Below are positions 1-9,603 of a stretch of DNA of 36,912 bases, in pieces. The position numbers and the translations under genes were made by a program. Source of the DNA: a virus; IMG/VR virus record IMGVR_UViG_3300025138_000127, positions 1-36,912 of that record. One strand, given 5' to 3'. The notes beneath the pieces are model-generated. The model ran no database searches, was not told where the DNA came from, and saw only the letters and a list, made by a program, of their open reading frames with translations. Position 1 is the stretch's first letter. Every line of letters starts with the position of its first letter.

Positions 1-54
1 AAATTAAATATTGCCTCAGATATTATGGGCGAAGAATTAAAAACTTGGATTTAA
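1..54 (+). CDS. C-terminal end of a possible plus-strand gene (5' part outside window)
   Basis: From the first base a plus-strand frame stays open for 17 codons and ends in TAA at 52-54. The visible tail reads KLNIASDIMGEELKTWI. It converges on the next minus-strand gene and their stop codons overlap (51-54), a tight arrangement typical of phages. An open frame this short could arise by chance in AT-rich DNA. No function can be given. If real, it marks the switch to rightward-transcribed genes on the left of the window. Confidence 0.4.
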   Translation, partial: KLNIASDIMGEELKTWI

Positions 55-263
55 AAAAAGAAACCTTTATCTAAAACTTTCTCTAGCAACAGAAGTGATA
101 CTGCCCCAACAGTACCCAATAACACCCAATAGATCTTGTCTATCTTACCGCCCAAATCGTGTATACCATCGTGCATATGTTTAACATCTTTTTTTAATCC
201 AGTAATATATCCGTAAATAGAAAGTAAATGCTCTCTTGTAGTTTTGGGGTTTAGTTTAGACAT
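51..263 (-). CDS. small C-terminally anchored membrane protein, XhlA/holin-accessory-like
   Basis: This 70-aa protein has an amphipathic, probably coiled N-terminal part (about residues 5-43) followed by one membrane segment at about 45-61 (VLLGTVGAVSLLLLE) and a short KGFFF end. A short helix followed by one C-terminal membrane span is the architecture of XhlA-type lysis accessory proteins, so a role with a holin in lysis is a reasonable guess, based on architecture only. It is the last gene of the leftward series and its start overlaps the end of the 1331-aa gene by 8 nt, which suggests translational coupling. It could also be a virion membrane protein. Confidence 0.6.
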   Translation of the reverse strand: MSKLNPKTTREHLLSIYGYITGLKKDVKHMHDGIHDLGGKIDKIYWVLLGTVGAVSLLLLEKVLDKGFFF

Positions 264-3200
264 TTGTTATGCCTCTTGATCTTAATCTTATTGCTTTTTC
301 TTCAGGGCTCAACAACGCCTCCTCTAATGCAGTTAGTCCCCCTGCATTTGCAGAAGCCATTTGAGTTTGATTTAAAATGTTTTGTCCTTGAGTAATTGTT
401 TGATTGTTAGGCATCGCAGAAGTAACTGATGTCGGCAATGGTGGTGTAGGTGGTGCAGGTGGTATCAAAAATTCTAATGGATCAATGTTAAAAGGTTCAC
501 CTAATTCTAGCTGTCTTAATTCTCTTCTTATTGCATTTAATTCAGGTAATGCTTCTCTGAATGGATTATCTTCACCAAGATTATTTGCGATGTCTCTAAA
601 CTTATTTGCAATTTCACCTGATGGAACATAAGGATCAAATCTACCTCTTTTTAAATTATTATAATCTTCGTTACTAATTTGTCTTTCATCAAATTGTCTT
701 CTTAAATCATTAGTTCCTATACCTAATGTTTCAGCTGCATTTAAATCATTATACATATTTTGTTGTACATCAAACTTAGCTTTATTTGATTTTATATATC
801 TTAAAATAATGTCATTAGGATCAACTGAACCACCTTTTAACAAACCAAAATAACCACCAGTAAATTCTCTTCTCGCATCCCTGATACCTCTTTGGTAACT
901 AGAAATTTTAAAACCCATTGATTTTAATGGGTCAACTTTAATAGGTCTAAGTCCCATGAAGCCTGCTATCTCAGGCCCGACATCCAATACATTACCTCTT
1001 GCATCTGGTGTTTCTGTTGCAGCTTGAGCTAGTCTTACAAATTGTTTGTATGATGGGGCTAGTGCATTTCCTAAATGTAAAAATCTAATTGCAGCTTTGT
1101 CACCAGCAGATGTTTGATCTGTATATAATCTTCTACCATCTTTGGTTACTCCACCTCTAACAGTTAAATCCCCTGCAGCTTCTGTCCAAATAGATTCTGA
1201 AATAAATGGGTTCATAATTTCAGCACCGGCTTCATTAATTCCACCTACAAAACTTGCTAATAACTGTTTGTCATTTGCTTGACCATCTTGAATATTATTT
1301 AATAAAGTTCTAAGAGGTCTAGCTATTACGTCGTAAGCATTACTATGACTAAAGTCTATGTATCTTAACTCACCATCATCATCTCTAATTGGAATTAGTG
1401 TAGAGTTCTTGGACCACTCAGGTACAAATCTTCTTAATGCATCTAGTTCGTCTTGAGATATATCATACAAAGCTTTTGCACCTTCTGTTAATGCAACTGG
1501 AGCTGCTGTTGTAAACGTAGCAAGACCTAATAATCTTTTTATTCCATCACCATATGCTCCACTATCAAGAGCATTGTTCTTAACAACTTGCTCAGTACCA
1601 TCTTCTAATATCTCTGTAACTGTTAAACCTAAATTACTTCCTTTAATTCTTACACCTGCTGCTGGTATGTGTCTCATTTCATTTAAACCTAGTTCAGCAA
1701 TGTTAGTTGTAGTTCTAATCATCTCTGATGGAAAGGACATGAAGTTACCTACTGGTAATAATCTTGCAGTTCTAACTGCAGAACCTACAAATGCATAATT
1801 AGGTACAGTATTTTTTACAACGTTAGCTGCTTCTCTGTTAAGTACACTTTCAGTTACATCCAAACCTCTCTTAGCATAACGACTTTTTAGTTTAGCTTTC
1901 TCCATTACATAACTAGCTATTTTAAAAGTATCATCCTCAGCTACATACTTACCTTGAAAAAATGATCCTACTTTTTTTAACTTAGCTAACATAGGGTTTA
2001 ATACCGTGTCTACGTTTGCAGCTTGTTGACCAAATCTAATATCTTGTAACAAAGCTTTTAGATCTCCTATTTGAACTTGTGAGTTTACAACACCAAGCTC
2101 TACTAATTCTCTGTAAGCTGCTTGAGCTGTTTCATCTGCAGGACCTAGTTTTAAAAGACCTGTAGTTTCTATACCTTCTTTAAATGCTTTAGAAAATTCT
2201 ACTGGATTAAATAAATTACCATTGGCTCCAGCAAAACCAAATGCACTAATTACGTTTCTTATGTGTGTAGGTATAGAGAATACTGTCTTAGCTAATTGTG
2301 AAACTCCTTTTGGAAACAATAATAAATTTCTGTACATCCAACTAACAGCAGCCTCTGCTCCTTCTTTACCTTCACCTCTTACAAAACCTTGAAGCCCACC
2401 TGCTATGTTGTTTGCATTTTTTATAGCCTCGGCTATTTCAGGTGTAGTAATTTTACCTGCTAAAGGATTGGGTATGTTAGCTGCTTCAGGTAGTTTACTT
2501 ATAACATCATCCATTTTAACAGAAGATATACCTGTGTTTTTTTGATTTACACCTAGTCTAAAAGCATCTTCGTTATCCCAAAAAAATCCTCTACCACCAG
2601 CTCTTTGCACTTCATCATTTTTAGCTGCTACACTTTTTAAATATTCAGATGTTCTAGATACAGAAGATAGATTAGTTATACCATTGAATATAGAGTACCT
2701 TGGATCCTGAACCTCTCCAAATAATTCTCTAAGTTCTTTTGGTGGTAACTTAGTTTCTTTTATTTCTGCTCTTATAAAATCAGCGCCTGGTTTTCCCTCC
2801 ATCGTTTTGTTAATATATTCATTAAACTTTAAAGCTTTAGGCTTACCTCTAAGACTAGCTTCTCTAAGAATGTCATCTACTATAACACTAGCTTCTTTTT
2901 GATAAGCAGTGCCAGCTATATCAAAAGCTGTATCACCATTTTCTTTTGCAATTTCTCTTCTAAAAAAATTAGTAGCATTATTAATTACTTCATCAGTTGG
3001 TTCATATCTTTTAAAAAATTTAAATATACCTTTACCTTGGTCTTCAAATATTTTGTATGTACCACCTATCCAGCCATTGACTCTACCTTTTAATAAAGAC
3101 TGAAGTTCTTTAACACCTTTACCTAATTTTGATCCTGAAACATTGTTGTCTAATATATTTATTAAATTAGTAAACTCACCTCTAGCATTATTAATTCCAT

Positions 3201-4251
3201 TAACAATTAATTGTCTAGACTCCTCACCTACATTACTTTTTTTCATAAGGCCTAAAAGACTATCTAATTTTTTAGGATCAACTCTGTCTCTAATATTACC
3301 TTCAAATAAAAGTTCATTAAGACCTTTTAAAAATTTTTCTTTTTCTACTTGTACTGATTTATTAAACATTACTTCTGATTGAGGATATATATTATCTACT
3401 TCTCTTGTAATGTTATCTACAATTTCTTTTGCTCTTATTGTATCTCTAGATTTTAAAGCTTGTTTAAATGTTTCTTCTCCAAATAATTCTTTAGTCATAC
3501 CACCCTGAGGAGTAAAAGGTGCTCTTACATATTTATCTAACCATCTTGCAAATTGAGAATTACTATAAGCAAGATCTTTACCTCTGTTAGCTAATAACTT
3601 AGCTGACTTCCCTGCACCATATACAAAAGGAGTAACTAATAAAGATTCAGAACCAAACTTAAGTCTATTTAATAATTTTCTTGTAGCGTCTTCTCTACCA
3701 AAACTTTCTTCTCTGTCCATTTTAGTTGGACCACCACCAAACAAATCACCAAACGATCCAATGTTTTCTACATCAGCTACAAATGTTTCACCAGCTGCAC
3801 CACCAGCCACTGCTGCTGCGTATCTAAACTTCTTAGATTTTTTATTTAAATCTCTAGCTTTGTTTATTGCTGATAAAACAGGAGCTCCTCTTAAGTTAGC
3901 ATAGGCGTTAGCTTTCTTTGCTCTAATTGCTTTTGCTGTAAGATTTCTAGCTACTTTGTTTGCTGCTTTGAATCCAATGGCGCCTGGCACACCAACCTGT
4001 ACTAGTGTTTCTGTAAGTTTACCTATAGCTCTTTCTTCTGCTATCTCTTCAAATGGATTTAGTTTATCAAAAAATTCTTCTACGCCCGCCGCTGTATTTG
4101 TATCAGCTCCAAGATCAATTAGTTCTGCTGCAAGAGAGACTACACCTTCAGGTATTTTTAATAGACCGGATGCAATACCAGAAGCGGCAGCTGTGTACCA
4201 CGCTGTATCATTGTTTTCTTCGGCGTTATTTAAGGGTAGAAACTCTGCCAT
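256..4251 (-). CDS. giant internal virion / DNA-ejection protein
   Basis: At 1331 aa this is the largest gene in the window. It starts after a near-perfect ribosome site (AGGAGG, 5 nt spacing). The N-terminus has alternating Ala/Gly-rich hydrophobic stretches (residues about 20-50 and 80-100, and an AAAVAGGAAG patch near 145). Most of the rest is helical and charged. The C-terminus has a proline run (PPAPPTPPLP, about 1270) and a final helix LTALEEALLSPEEKAIRLRS. Size, position at the end of the late operon and lack of enzymatic motifs match the large internal proteins that podoviruses inject with their DNA. I see no lysozyme or transglycosylase motif. Homologous-looking proteins are common in marine phage genomes (family knowledge). 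The exact role is inferred. Confidence 0.75.
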   Translation of the reverse strand: MAEFLPLNNAEENNDTAWYTAAASGIASGLLKIPEGVVSLAAELIDLGADTNTAAGVEEFFDKLNPFEEIAEERAIGKLTETLVQVGVPGAIGFKAANKVARNLTAKAIRAKKANAYANLRGAPVLSAINKARDLNKKSKKFRYAAAVAGGAAGETFVADVENIGSFGDLFGGGPTKMDREESFGREDATRKLLNRLKFGSESLLVTPFVYGAGKSAKLLANRGKDLAYSNSQFARWLDKYVRAPFTPQGGMTKELFGEETFKQALKSRDTIRAKEIVDNITREVDNIYPQSEVMFNKSVQVEKEKFLKGLNELLFEGNIRDRVDPKKLDSLLGLMKKSNVGEESRQLIVNGINNARGEFTNLINILDNNVSGSKLGKGVKELQSLLKGRVNGWIGGTYKIFEDQGKGIFKFFKRYEPTDEVINNATNFFRREIAKENGDTAFDIAGTAYQKEASVIVDDILREASLRGKPKALKFNEYINKTMEGKPGADFIRAEIKETKLPPKELRELFGEVQDPRYSIFNGITNLSSVSRTSEYLKSVAAKNDEVQRAGGRGFFWDNEDAFRLGVNQKNTGISSVKMDDVISKLPEAANIPNPLAGKITTPEIAEAIKNANNIAGGLQGFVRGEGKEGAEAAVSWMYRNLLLFPKGVSQLAKTVFSIPTHIRNVISAFGFAGANGNLFNPVEFSKAFKEGIETTGLLKLGPADETAQAAYRELVELGVVNSQVQIGDLKALLQDIRFGQQAANVDTVLNPMLAKLKKVGSFFQGKYVAEDDTFKIASYVMEKAKLKSRYAKRGLDVTESVLNREAANVVKNTVPNYAFVGSAVRTARLLPVGNFMSFPSEMIRTTTNIAELGLNEMRHIPAAGVRIKGSNLGLTVTEILEDGTEQVVKNNALDSGAYGDGIKRLLGLATFTTAAPVALTEGAKALYDISQDELDALRRFVPEWSKNSTLIPIRDDDGELRYIDFSHSNAYDVIARPLRTLLNNIQDGQANDKQLLASFVGGINEAGAEIMNPFISESIWTEAAGDLTVRGGVTKDGRRLYTDQTSAGDKAAIRFLHLGNALAPSYKQFVRLAQAATETPDARGNVLDVGPEIAGFMGLRPIKVDPLKSMGFKISSYQRGIRDARREFTGGYFGLLKGGSVDPNDIILRYIKSNKAKFDVQQNMYNDLNAAETLGIGTNDLRRQFDERQISNEDYNNLKRGRFDPYVPSGEIANKFRDIANNLGEDNPFREALPELNAIRRELRQLELGEPFNIDPLEFLIPPAPPTPPLPTSVTSAMPNNQTITQGQNILNQTQMASANAGGLTALEEALLSPEEKAIRLRSRGITNV

Positions 4252-4259
4252 TTAACCTC

Positions 4260-5540
4260 CTATGCTCCAGGAAAAGGATCTGGAGGCATGTTTTGTATTT
4301 CTTCTATTATTCTTTTTTGATTAGGACTTAAAACTTCAAATCTTTTATCTATCTCTGCATCTTTTTCTTTTTGTGTACTACCTTTTGGTGCTTCTGGTTT
4401 TGTATAGGTGTTGATATCAAGTATTTTTTCAAACCCATAAGTACCATCAGTTTTTTTATTGTATATTTTAAATATACCTTCATCTACATCGTAGTAAACT
4501 TTACCAATTTTTTTATTGTTTCCCTTTTTTTCCATTTTATCTTGTTGTGGATCATTAGGTCCATTTAAAAATCCTTCATATTGAGATCCAAATTTTTCTA
4601 AAGCTTTAATTTTTAATTTTTCATTTTCAAACTTAGCTCTGTTGTTAGCTTGTACAGTATCACCGTTATAAACTTCTATATAATCTCTTTCTGTGTATAA
4701 TTTAGCAGCATCTTGTTCTTGTTTAAGTAAATCTTTTCTTGCTTGTATATCTTTATCTTGCGCTTTTTCTTTTGCTTTTAGTTCTGATTCAGATAACTCT
4801 GCTCTTGCATCTAATTCTTTATTTAATAACATTAATTGATGTGCGTTACCCTCTTCTAATAATTGTCTTTTAAATTTTTTCTGATCTTCTTCGCTTAATT
4901 TAGCAATAGCGTTAGCTTGCGTTCTTACAGCCTCATCGTAGTTTCTTTTATTTTCTGTAGATAACTGTTCATATTTTCTTTCATCATTTAAAAACTTAAC
5001 TTTGTTTTCACCTTCTAAGTCCATTAACTCTAAATTAAATCTTTTGTCCTTACTTTTATCTGCAGCAGCTAATGCAAGTTTAGTCCCAGCCATTCTAATA
5101 TCTCTATTATATTTAGCTTTTGCGTCAGCACCTTTTATTAATTGTTGAGTAGCAGGTTGTAATCTTTTAACAGCATCAGAAAAACTAGTAGCTCCTGCAA
5201 CAGATGGTCCAGCAGTTAGTAAGAAACTTGTTAAAGGGTCCATTCCTCCATAATCACCAGCACCAGCTCTAATTTCTTCTATATATTCAGCTTGACTTTT
5301 AGGAGTACCAACCATTTTATCTATGTCTATGTTTTCATAAACTGTAGGTTCAAAAGGAATCATAGAAGTATTAATTGGTGTGCTTGCTTGTAATTCAGTA
5401 AGTTGTCTTGAGTATTTAGGAACATTCATTTCTTCGCCAGTAAAACCTTCAGCAGCTTCTGTTCTATCTACAATACCAGTCATAATACCGTTACCGACAT
5501 TACCACCTTTTCTAAACATTGGTCTTTTAAAAGTTCTCAT
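4260..5540 (-). CDS. coiled-coil virion protein with N-terminal RKGG motif, probable internal protein
   Basis: This 426-aa protein opens with MRTFKRPMFRKGGNVGNGIM, a basic segment containing a KGG-x-V motif that recurs in other proteins of this phage. Residues about 140-290 are extremely rich in Lys, Glu, Gln and Leu and should form long helices or coiled coils. The C-terminal third has a short beta-like segment (GKVYYDVDEGIFKIYNKK). It lies 8 nt upstream of the 1331-aa gene and just after the Gln-rich 275-aa gene, in the stretch that looks like the ejection-protein set. No catalytic motif is seen. A virion-internal or DNA-bound role is inferred from context. Confidence 0.65.
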   Translation of the reverse strand: MRTFKRPMFRKGGNVGNGIMTGIVDRTEAAEGFTGEEMNVPKYSRQLTELQASTPINTSMIPFEPTVYENIDIDKMVGTPKSQAEYIEEIRAGAGDYGGMDPLTSFLLTAGPSVAGATSFSDAVKRLQPATQQLIKGADAKAKYNRDIRMAGTKLALAAADKSKDKRFNLELMDLEGENKVKFLNDERKYEQLSTENKRNYDEAVRTQANAIAKLSEEDQKKFKRQLLEEGNAHQLMLLNKELDARAELSESELKAKEKAQDKDIQARKDLLKQEQDAAKLYTERDYIEVYNGDTVQANNRAKFENEKLKIKALEKFGSQYEGFLNGPNDPQQDKMEKKGNNKKIGKVYYDVDEGIFKIYNKKTDGTYGFEKILDINTYTKPEAPKGSTQKEKDAEIDKRFEVLSPNQKRIIEEIQNMPPDPFPGA

Positions 5541-5541
5541 A

Positions 5542-6369
5542 TTAACTATTCAATACGCCTGGTTGATTAAATGCTCTATAAATACCGGCTAACGTTCCAC
5601 CAGCTCCTATTGCTGTTGCAAGTGGGTTTGGACTAGGTGCATTAACTTGAGTTGTTTGACCTGGGTATCCAGCTATCAAACTTGTTACACCTGTTCCATA
5701 AGCATTAGCCGCTGTTAATGGTTGTTGTAATTGTTGTTGAGCTAACTGTTGTTGTGCTCCCAATTGTGCTTGCTGTAATGCTTGGTTCTGTGAACCCAAA
5801 GTAGATAATGCTCCAATGTCTTGACCTAAAAATGATTGCGATTGACCAGCTAAGTTTAATTGATTGGCTAAAGCTTGTTGATTTAATTGTTGAGCTTGAC
5901 CAAATCCTTGTTGTAATAATTGTGCTTGTAATGCTGCTCGGTTCCTGTCGCTTGTTGTTTGATACTCTGATCTCATAACACCTTCACGTCCTCCACCAAG
6001 AACACCTTTACCTACAGCTTGAGCTGCAATACTTGGAATTCCTTTTTGTGCTTGTACATCAAATTCTCTTAGCGTCTCATTAATAACATCTTGTTGATAT
6101 GGAGACATAAATTGTTGATAAGAAGAAGGACCAGCTAAAGCTGATGCAGATTGTAAGAAAGGTTTGTATGCACCAATACCTTGAGTAGCTAAAGTTTGTG
6201 CTTGTGCTTGTAATGGATCTTGACCAGCAACAAACTGATCACCAAATGCTTTTGATAAATCTGCTGTTTTATAGCCCCCTGCTGCAGTTCCTAAATTACT
6301 TAAATAGGTTTTACCTGCTGCTTCTATAAATTCTGGTGGTAATATTCTTGTTTCTGTTACTTCTGCCAT
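5542..6369 (-). CDS. Gln/Ala-rich virion protein, possible DNA-transfer protein
   Basis: The product has 275 aa. Residues about 140-215 are a Gln/Ala/Leu-rich helical stretch (AQLLQQGFGQAQQLNQQALA and similar), and the C-terminus ends with a short Gly/Ala hydrophobic segment (ATAIGAGGTLAGIY). Composition, length and position between a Gly-rich membrane-active-looking protein and a coiled-coil protein recall the small P22-type ejection proteins, but I cannot show sequence homology. Its start overlaps the previous stop as TAATG, so translation is probably coupled. The track is compositional and not a DNA-level tandem repeat. Confidence 0.6.
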   Translation of the reverse strand: MAEVTETRILPPEFIEAAGKTYLSNLGTAAGGYKTADLSKAFGDQFVAGQDPLQAQAQTLATQGIGAYKPFLQSASALAGPSSYQQFMSPYQQDVINETLREFDVQAQKGIPSIAAQAVGKGVLGGGREGVMRSEYQTTSDRNRAALQAQLLQQGFGQAQQLNQQALANQLNLAGQSQSFLGQDIGALSTLGSQNQALQQAQLGAQQQLAQQQLQQPLTAANAYGTGVTSLIAGYPGQTTQVNAPSPNPLATAIGAGGTLAGIYRAFNQPGVLNS

Positions 6370-7637
6370 TATACTACTCTCTTTTCTGCTGTTTTCATTT
6401 GATCATATAATCTTTGGGCACCTTTTTCAATGTTTCCTCCACCCATTCCTCTAACAGCATCTGCTGTCATTACAAATTCGTTTTTACTTAACATAGCAGG
6501 TACGTCGTCTGCTTTTTCTTTTATACCAACTGGTACAAATCCACCTGTTTCTCTATAGTCTCGTTCTATAGTACCAGCTTTATTTTTTCTCATTTGACCC
6601 ATAGGCATTCCTGGAATACCACCTAAAGCTACTTCATATCTTTTAGGAGGATTACCGGTATTAAAAGTTCCTCTTTCTCCTAGAGGTTTATCAAATTCTA
6701 CTCCATCTCTTATATATTTTCTTTTTTTATTTTTATTTTTAAAAGGACCTTTTATTAAAGACTCTAATCCTTTTCTAGGTGTACCAGATTCTAATCCTAC
6801 TCTACCACCTTTAGCAAACATTTCTCCATCTAAATAATCATCAAAAGACATTTTATAATCATATTTTTCTTTTATTTTTTTAAATTCTTCATAAATATCT
6901 AAAGCCTCATCTGGAGATATTCCTTTTTCTATAGCTTTCATAACATCTCCACCTCTAGTAAGACCTACTCTGCCACCTTTAGCAAAAGTTGGATCTAAAT
7001 ATTCTTCACCATAAAATTCTCTAATATAATCATCAACCGATCCTTTATATCCTTCATTTACATTTGCCTTATATTCTTTCATTAAACTTTTACTATAACG
7101 AAGTTTATTATTAGTTCCTGGAACAATACCTGCATCTGAAAATCCTACTCTACCACCTACAGCATACTCAGATGTATTAGTTGTAACAAACTCTTCTACT
7201 TCTTCAGCAGATTTATCTGGATTTGTTTTACTATAGTAGTCTCTTAAATAAATTTTTACTTTTTCTGGATCTCTTTTAGTTTCTTCTATCTCTTCTGGAC
7301 TCATACCTGAAGCAGCTAAGATACTTCCTATCGCTCCTACTGTATATCCACCGCCAGGAATTTTACCCATTAGAGTACTTAAAATTCCTTTTTTTGTTCC
7401 ATACTGACCTGCTGGTCCAATACCTGCACCACCAAAAAGAGCTCCTCCAATTTTTGATCCAAGCCCTCCAAGCCCTGATAAAGGACCCATACCCATTAGA
7501 CCTGCACCACCAAGACCTATTAAAGCAGCCTTACCAATAGGTGACTTGACAACTTTTTTAATCGTCTTACCTATTGATTTAACTAAACTTCCTAGTCCGT
7601 ATAATTGTCTGGGTTCTTGCATTCTTGATATTGCCAT
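6369..7637 (-). CDS. Gly-rich hydrophobic virion protein with three GGRVG motifs
   Basis: The 422-aa product begins with a basic stretch (KSIGKTIKKVVKS) and a long Gly/Leu/Ala/Ile tract (about residues 33-70) that could insert in membranes. Three copies of a short motif follow: YAVGGRVGF (about 157), FAKGGRVGL (about 218) and FAKGGRVGL (about 276). The segments between them are charged and 50-60 aa long. The C-terminal domain (about 365-422) contains VPAMLSKNEFVMTADAVRG, a sequence I recognise as recurrent in marine phage virion proteins. An ejection or membrane-penetration role is inferred. A leftward promoter in the 56-nt gap upstream could not be recognised with confidence. Confidence 0.65.
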   Translation of the reverse strand: MAISRMQEPRQLYGLGSLVKSIGKTIKKVVKSPIGKAALIGLGGAGLMGMGPLSGLGGLGSKIGGALFGGAGIGPAGQYGTKKGILSTLMGKIPGGGYTVGAIGSILAASGMSPEEIEETKRDPEKVKIYLRDYYSKTNPDKSAEEVEEFVTTNTSEYAVGGRVGFSDAGIVPGTNNKLRYSKSLMKEYKANVNEGYKGSVDDYIREFYGEEYLDPTFAKGGRVGLTRGGDVMKAIEKGISPDEALDIYEEFKKIKEKYDYKMSFDDYLDGEMFAKGGRVGLESGTPRKGLESLIKGPFKNKNKKRKYIRDGVEFDKPLGERGTFNTGNPPKRYEVALGGIPGMPMGQMRKNKAGTIERDYRETGGFVPVGIKEKADDVPAMLSKNEFVMTADAVRGMGGGNIEKGAQRLYDQMKTAEKRVV

Positions 7638-7693
7638 AATTTAAATATACTTATATTGTTGAGCAGGCATAGATATCCTGAAAATACTACACT

Positions 7694-8653
7694 TTATTTG
7701 ATTTTTGTATCTTCGTCAAGTGGTTTGGCATGCTTTGCAGGTCGTGTACCTTGATATAAATCGTCAAAGAAACGACCACGATATAAAAACTCTCCAACGT
7801 GCGTAATAGTATCCATTACATATACATGTACTTTACCACCCATATCTGTCCATTTTTGACAGAAACCAAAGTCTTCTCCAAAATATCTTTTAGTTTTAAG
7901 ATCATGCCAAGTATCAAATAAATTAAAAAAATTTTGTTTTTTATCTTCTTTGCCGTTTATAAAAGTAGGTTGAATTATTTTTAATTCTGGATGATTTTCA
8001 ATCATATCCTCCAATACTTTTCTTTTAATTAACATACATCCTGTAGGAGCATGAGTTACTTCTATGATACCTTTGTCAGCTACAATGTTTTTAGAGTCTT
8101 CTACCTTAATTGGATAAGTAAAACCTGCTCTTGACATATCTTCTGCAGATGTAATTGCATCTTCTTTATTATTAACTCTTCTCCATATTTTATCCCAATC
8201 CATCATCTTCATTGGATAAGGACATGCAATAACGTCTTTGTCAGCTTTTAACATTTTTTCAATAGTAGAAAATTCAAAATCAATATCTGAATCTATAAAT
8301 AATAAATGTGTATATTTGTCTTTATGATTTAACATTTCAGCTACACTTAAATTTCTACCTTGAGTAACTAGAGAAGATTTTAACAAAGTAAAACTAACTA
8401 ACATATTTCTCTGTAAACATTCCATTTGAAACTTTAGAACAGCTTGGCAGTAATGCATAGTTACATCGCTATGACAAGGGGTACAAACCATTATTTTATA
8501 TGGAGATCTACCATCTTTACCACCTACATTTATTTCAATCACATTAGTATCACCTTCAACTTTATTAGTTTTAATAGTTTGATAGGTATCATTACTAGCC
8601 TCTGTTTTTTTATCTTCCTCAAACCAAATAGGTGTATTACTTATTCTTGACAC
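7694..8653 (-). CDS. GT-A fold glycosyltransferase (family 2 / Anp1-like)
   Basis: The product has 319 aa. After a variable N-terminus, a nucleotide-sugar domain starts near residue 52 (YKIMVCTPCHSD). The metal-binding DxD is LLFIDSDID (D121, D123), followed by IACPYPMKMMDWD and the acceptor-side motif GEDFGFCQKW near 258, with a late His (THVGEF) that could complete metal binding. These fit a retaining or inverting GT-A enzyme, but donor and acceptor are unknown. The start is GTG at 8653, supported by AGGAG six bases upstream. It overlaps the GT4 gene by 17 nt, so the two are co-translated. Probable job: modifying a virion or host surface glycan. Confidence 0.8.
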   Translation of the reverse strand: MSRISNTPIWFEEDKKTEASNDTYQTIKTNKVEGDTNVIEINVGGKDGRSPYKIMVCTPCHSDVTMHYCQAVLKFQMECLQRNMLVSFTLLKSSLVTQGRNLSVAEMLNHKDKYTHLLFIDSDIDFEFSTIEKMLKADKDVIACPYPMKMMDWDKIWRRVNNKEDAITSAEDMSRAGFTYPIKVEDSKNIVADKGIIEVTHAPTGCMLIKRKVLEDMIENHPELKIIQPTFINGKEDKKQNFFNLFDTWHDLKTKRYFGEDFGFCQKWTDMGGKVHVYVMDTITHVGEFLYRGRFFDDLYQGTRPAKHAKPLDEDTKIK

Positions 8654-9584
8654 TAATTGCTCCTGTTAAAAATCTTGTCCATGATGTGCCTATTTTATTC
8701 CAATTATAATAAGCATTAACATAACTAGACTGAGTTTCTAAATGTTTATGTATAGTTTCTTCATGTAATATATTTGCTGAAGCTTCTATTGCAGAAGCAA
8801 ATTTCATTGAAAGCCTTCTTAAATCATTATCAAAAGGTATGTACATAGGAAACTCAGCGCCTGTTTCAAACAAAGCACCAAGATTAGTTGTAACACAATA
8901 CAATCCTCCAGCCATACATTCTAATAAAGATATACAAGATGTTTCTTCAAAGATACTTGGGTACGCATACATATTATATTTATGCATGTTGTCTTTAATA
9001 TAACTATTAGGTCTATAACCTAAATAATTTACATTAGGTAATTTTTTTGCTTGTTCATAAAGCTCTGTATATTCATGATCATTTTGTTCAAAGAATTGTT
9101 TTCCATATACTTCAGTTGATGAATATACATCTAAAGTAATTAATGGATTTTTAACTAATTGCATTGCACCTAGTAAAACAGATAGCCCTCTCCAAGGTGT
9201 GTTTTGATGAATTATTTTAATAGGGTCACCTTGTTTATAAGGTTTTGCTTTTTGTATTTTATCTATACCATTTTTAATTACCAAACATTTTTCTGCAGGT
9301 AAACCAAACATCATTCTAAATTTTTCAAAGGTCCAATGAGAGTTAAATACATACCAGTCATATTTACTATGATTAGACTTATCTTGAAACCAAGGAGCTA
9401 AGTTAGGTTGGTCGTATGAATTTTTTTGCCAAAGTATATTTACTTTAGTTGGATGCAAAGGAATTTTTTCTGGTACAGAAGTTGTAATCTGCACTTGATC
9501 TAATAATTTTTTATCAACATATTCTTCTAAATAGTTGAATTGTAATTCTGTTCCACCTTTAGGGTTTTGGTTTCTTATTATCAT
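8637..9584 (-). CDS. GT-B fold glycosyltransferase, family 4-like
   Basis: The 315-aa protein has the hallmarks of GT4 enzymes. An early NPKGGTE glycine loop (residues 7-13) precedes a Rossmann-like N-domain, then NGID (105-108) at the domain junction and the C-domain. The C-domain has YPSIFEETSCISLLECMAGG with the E-x7-E pair (E214, E222) that contacts the donor nucleotide sugar, followed by VTTNLGALFETG. It is shorter than typical cellular GT4 proteins (350-400 aa), as often in phages. It lies between an oxygenase and a GT-A gene, so the three may act on one substrate. Donor and acceptor are not predictable. Confidence 0.8.
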   Translation of the reverse strand: MIIRNQNPKGGTELQFNYLEEYVDKKLLDQVQITTSVPEKIPLHPTKVNILWQKNSYDQPNLAPWFQDKSNHSKYDWYVFNSHWTFEKFRMMFGLPAEKCLVIKNGIDKIQKAKPYKQGDPIKIIHQNTPWRGLSVLLGAMQLVKNPLITLDVYSSTEVYGKQFFEQNDHEYTELYEQAKKLPNVNYLGYRPNSYIKDNMHKYNMYAYPSIFEETSCISLLECMAGGLYCVTTNLGALFETGAEFPMYIPFDNDLRRLSMKFASAIEASANILHEETIHKHLETQSSYVNAYYNWNKIGTSWTRFLTGAISVKNK

Positions 9585-9603
9585 TATTTATTCTTTCCTT
9601 TAA

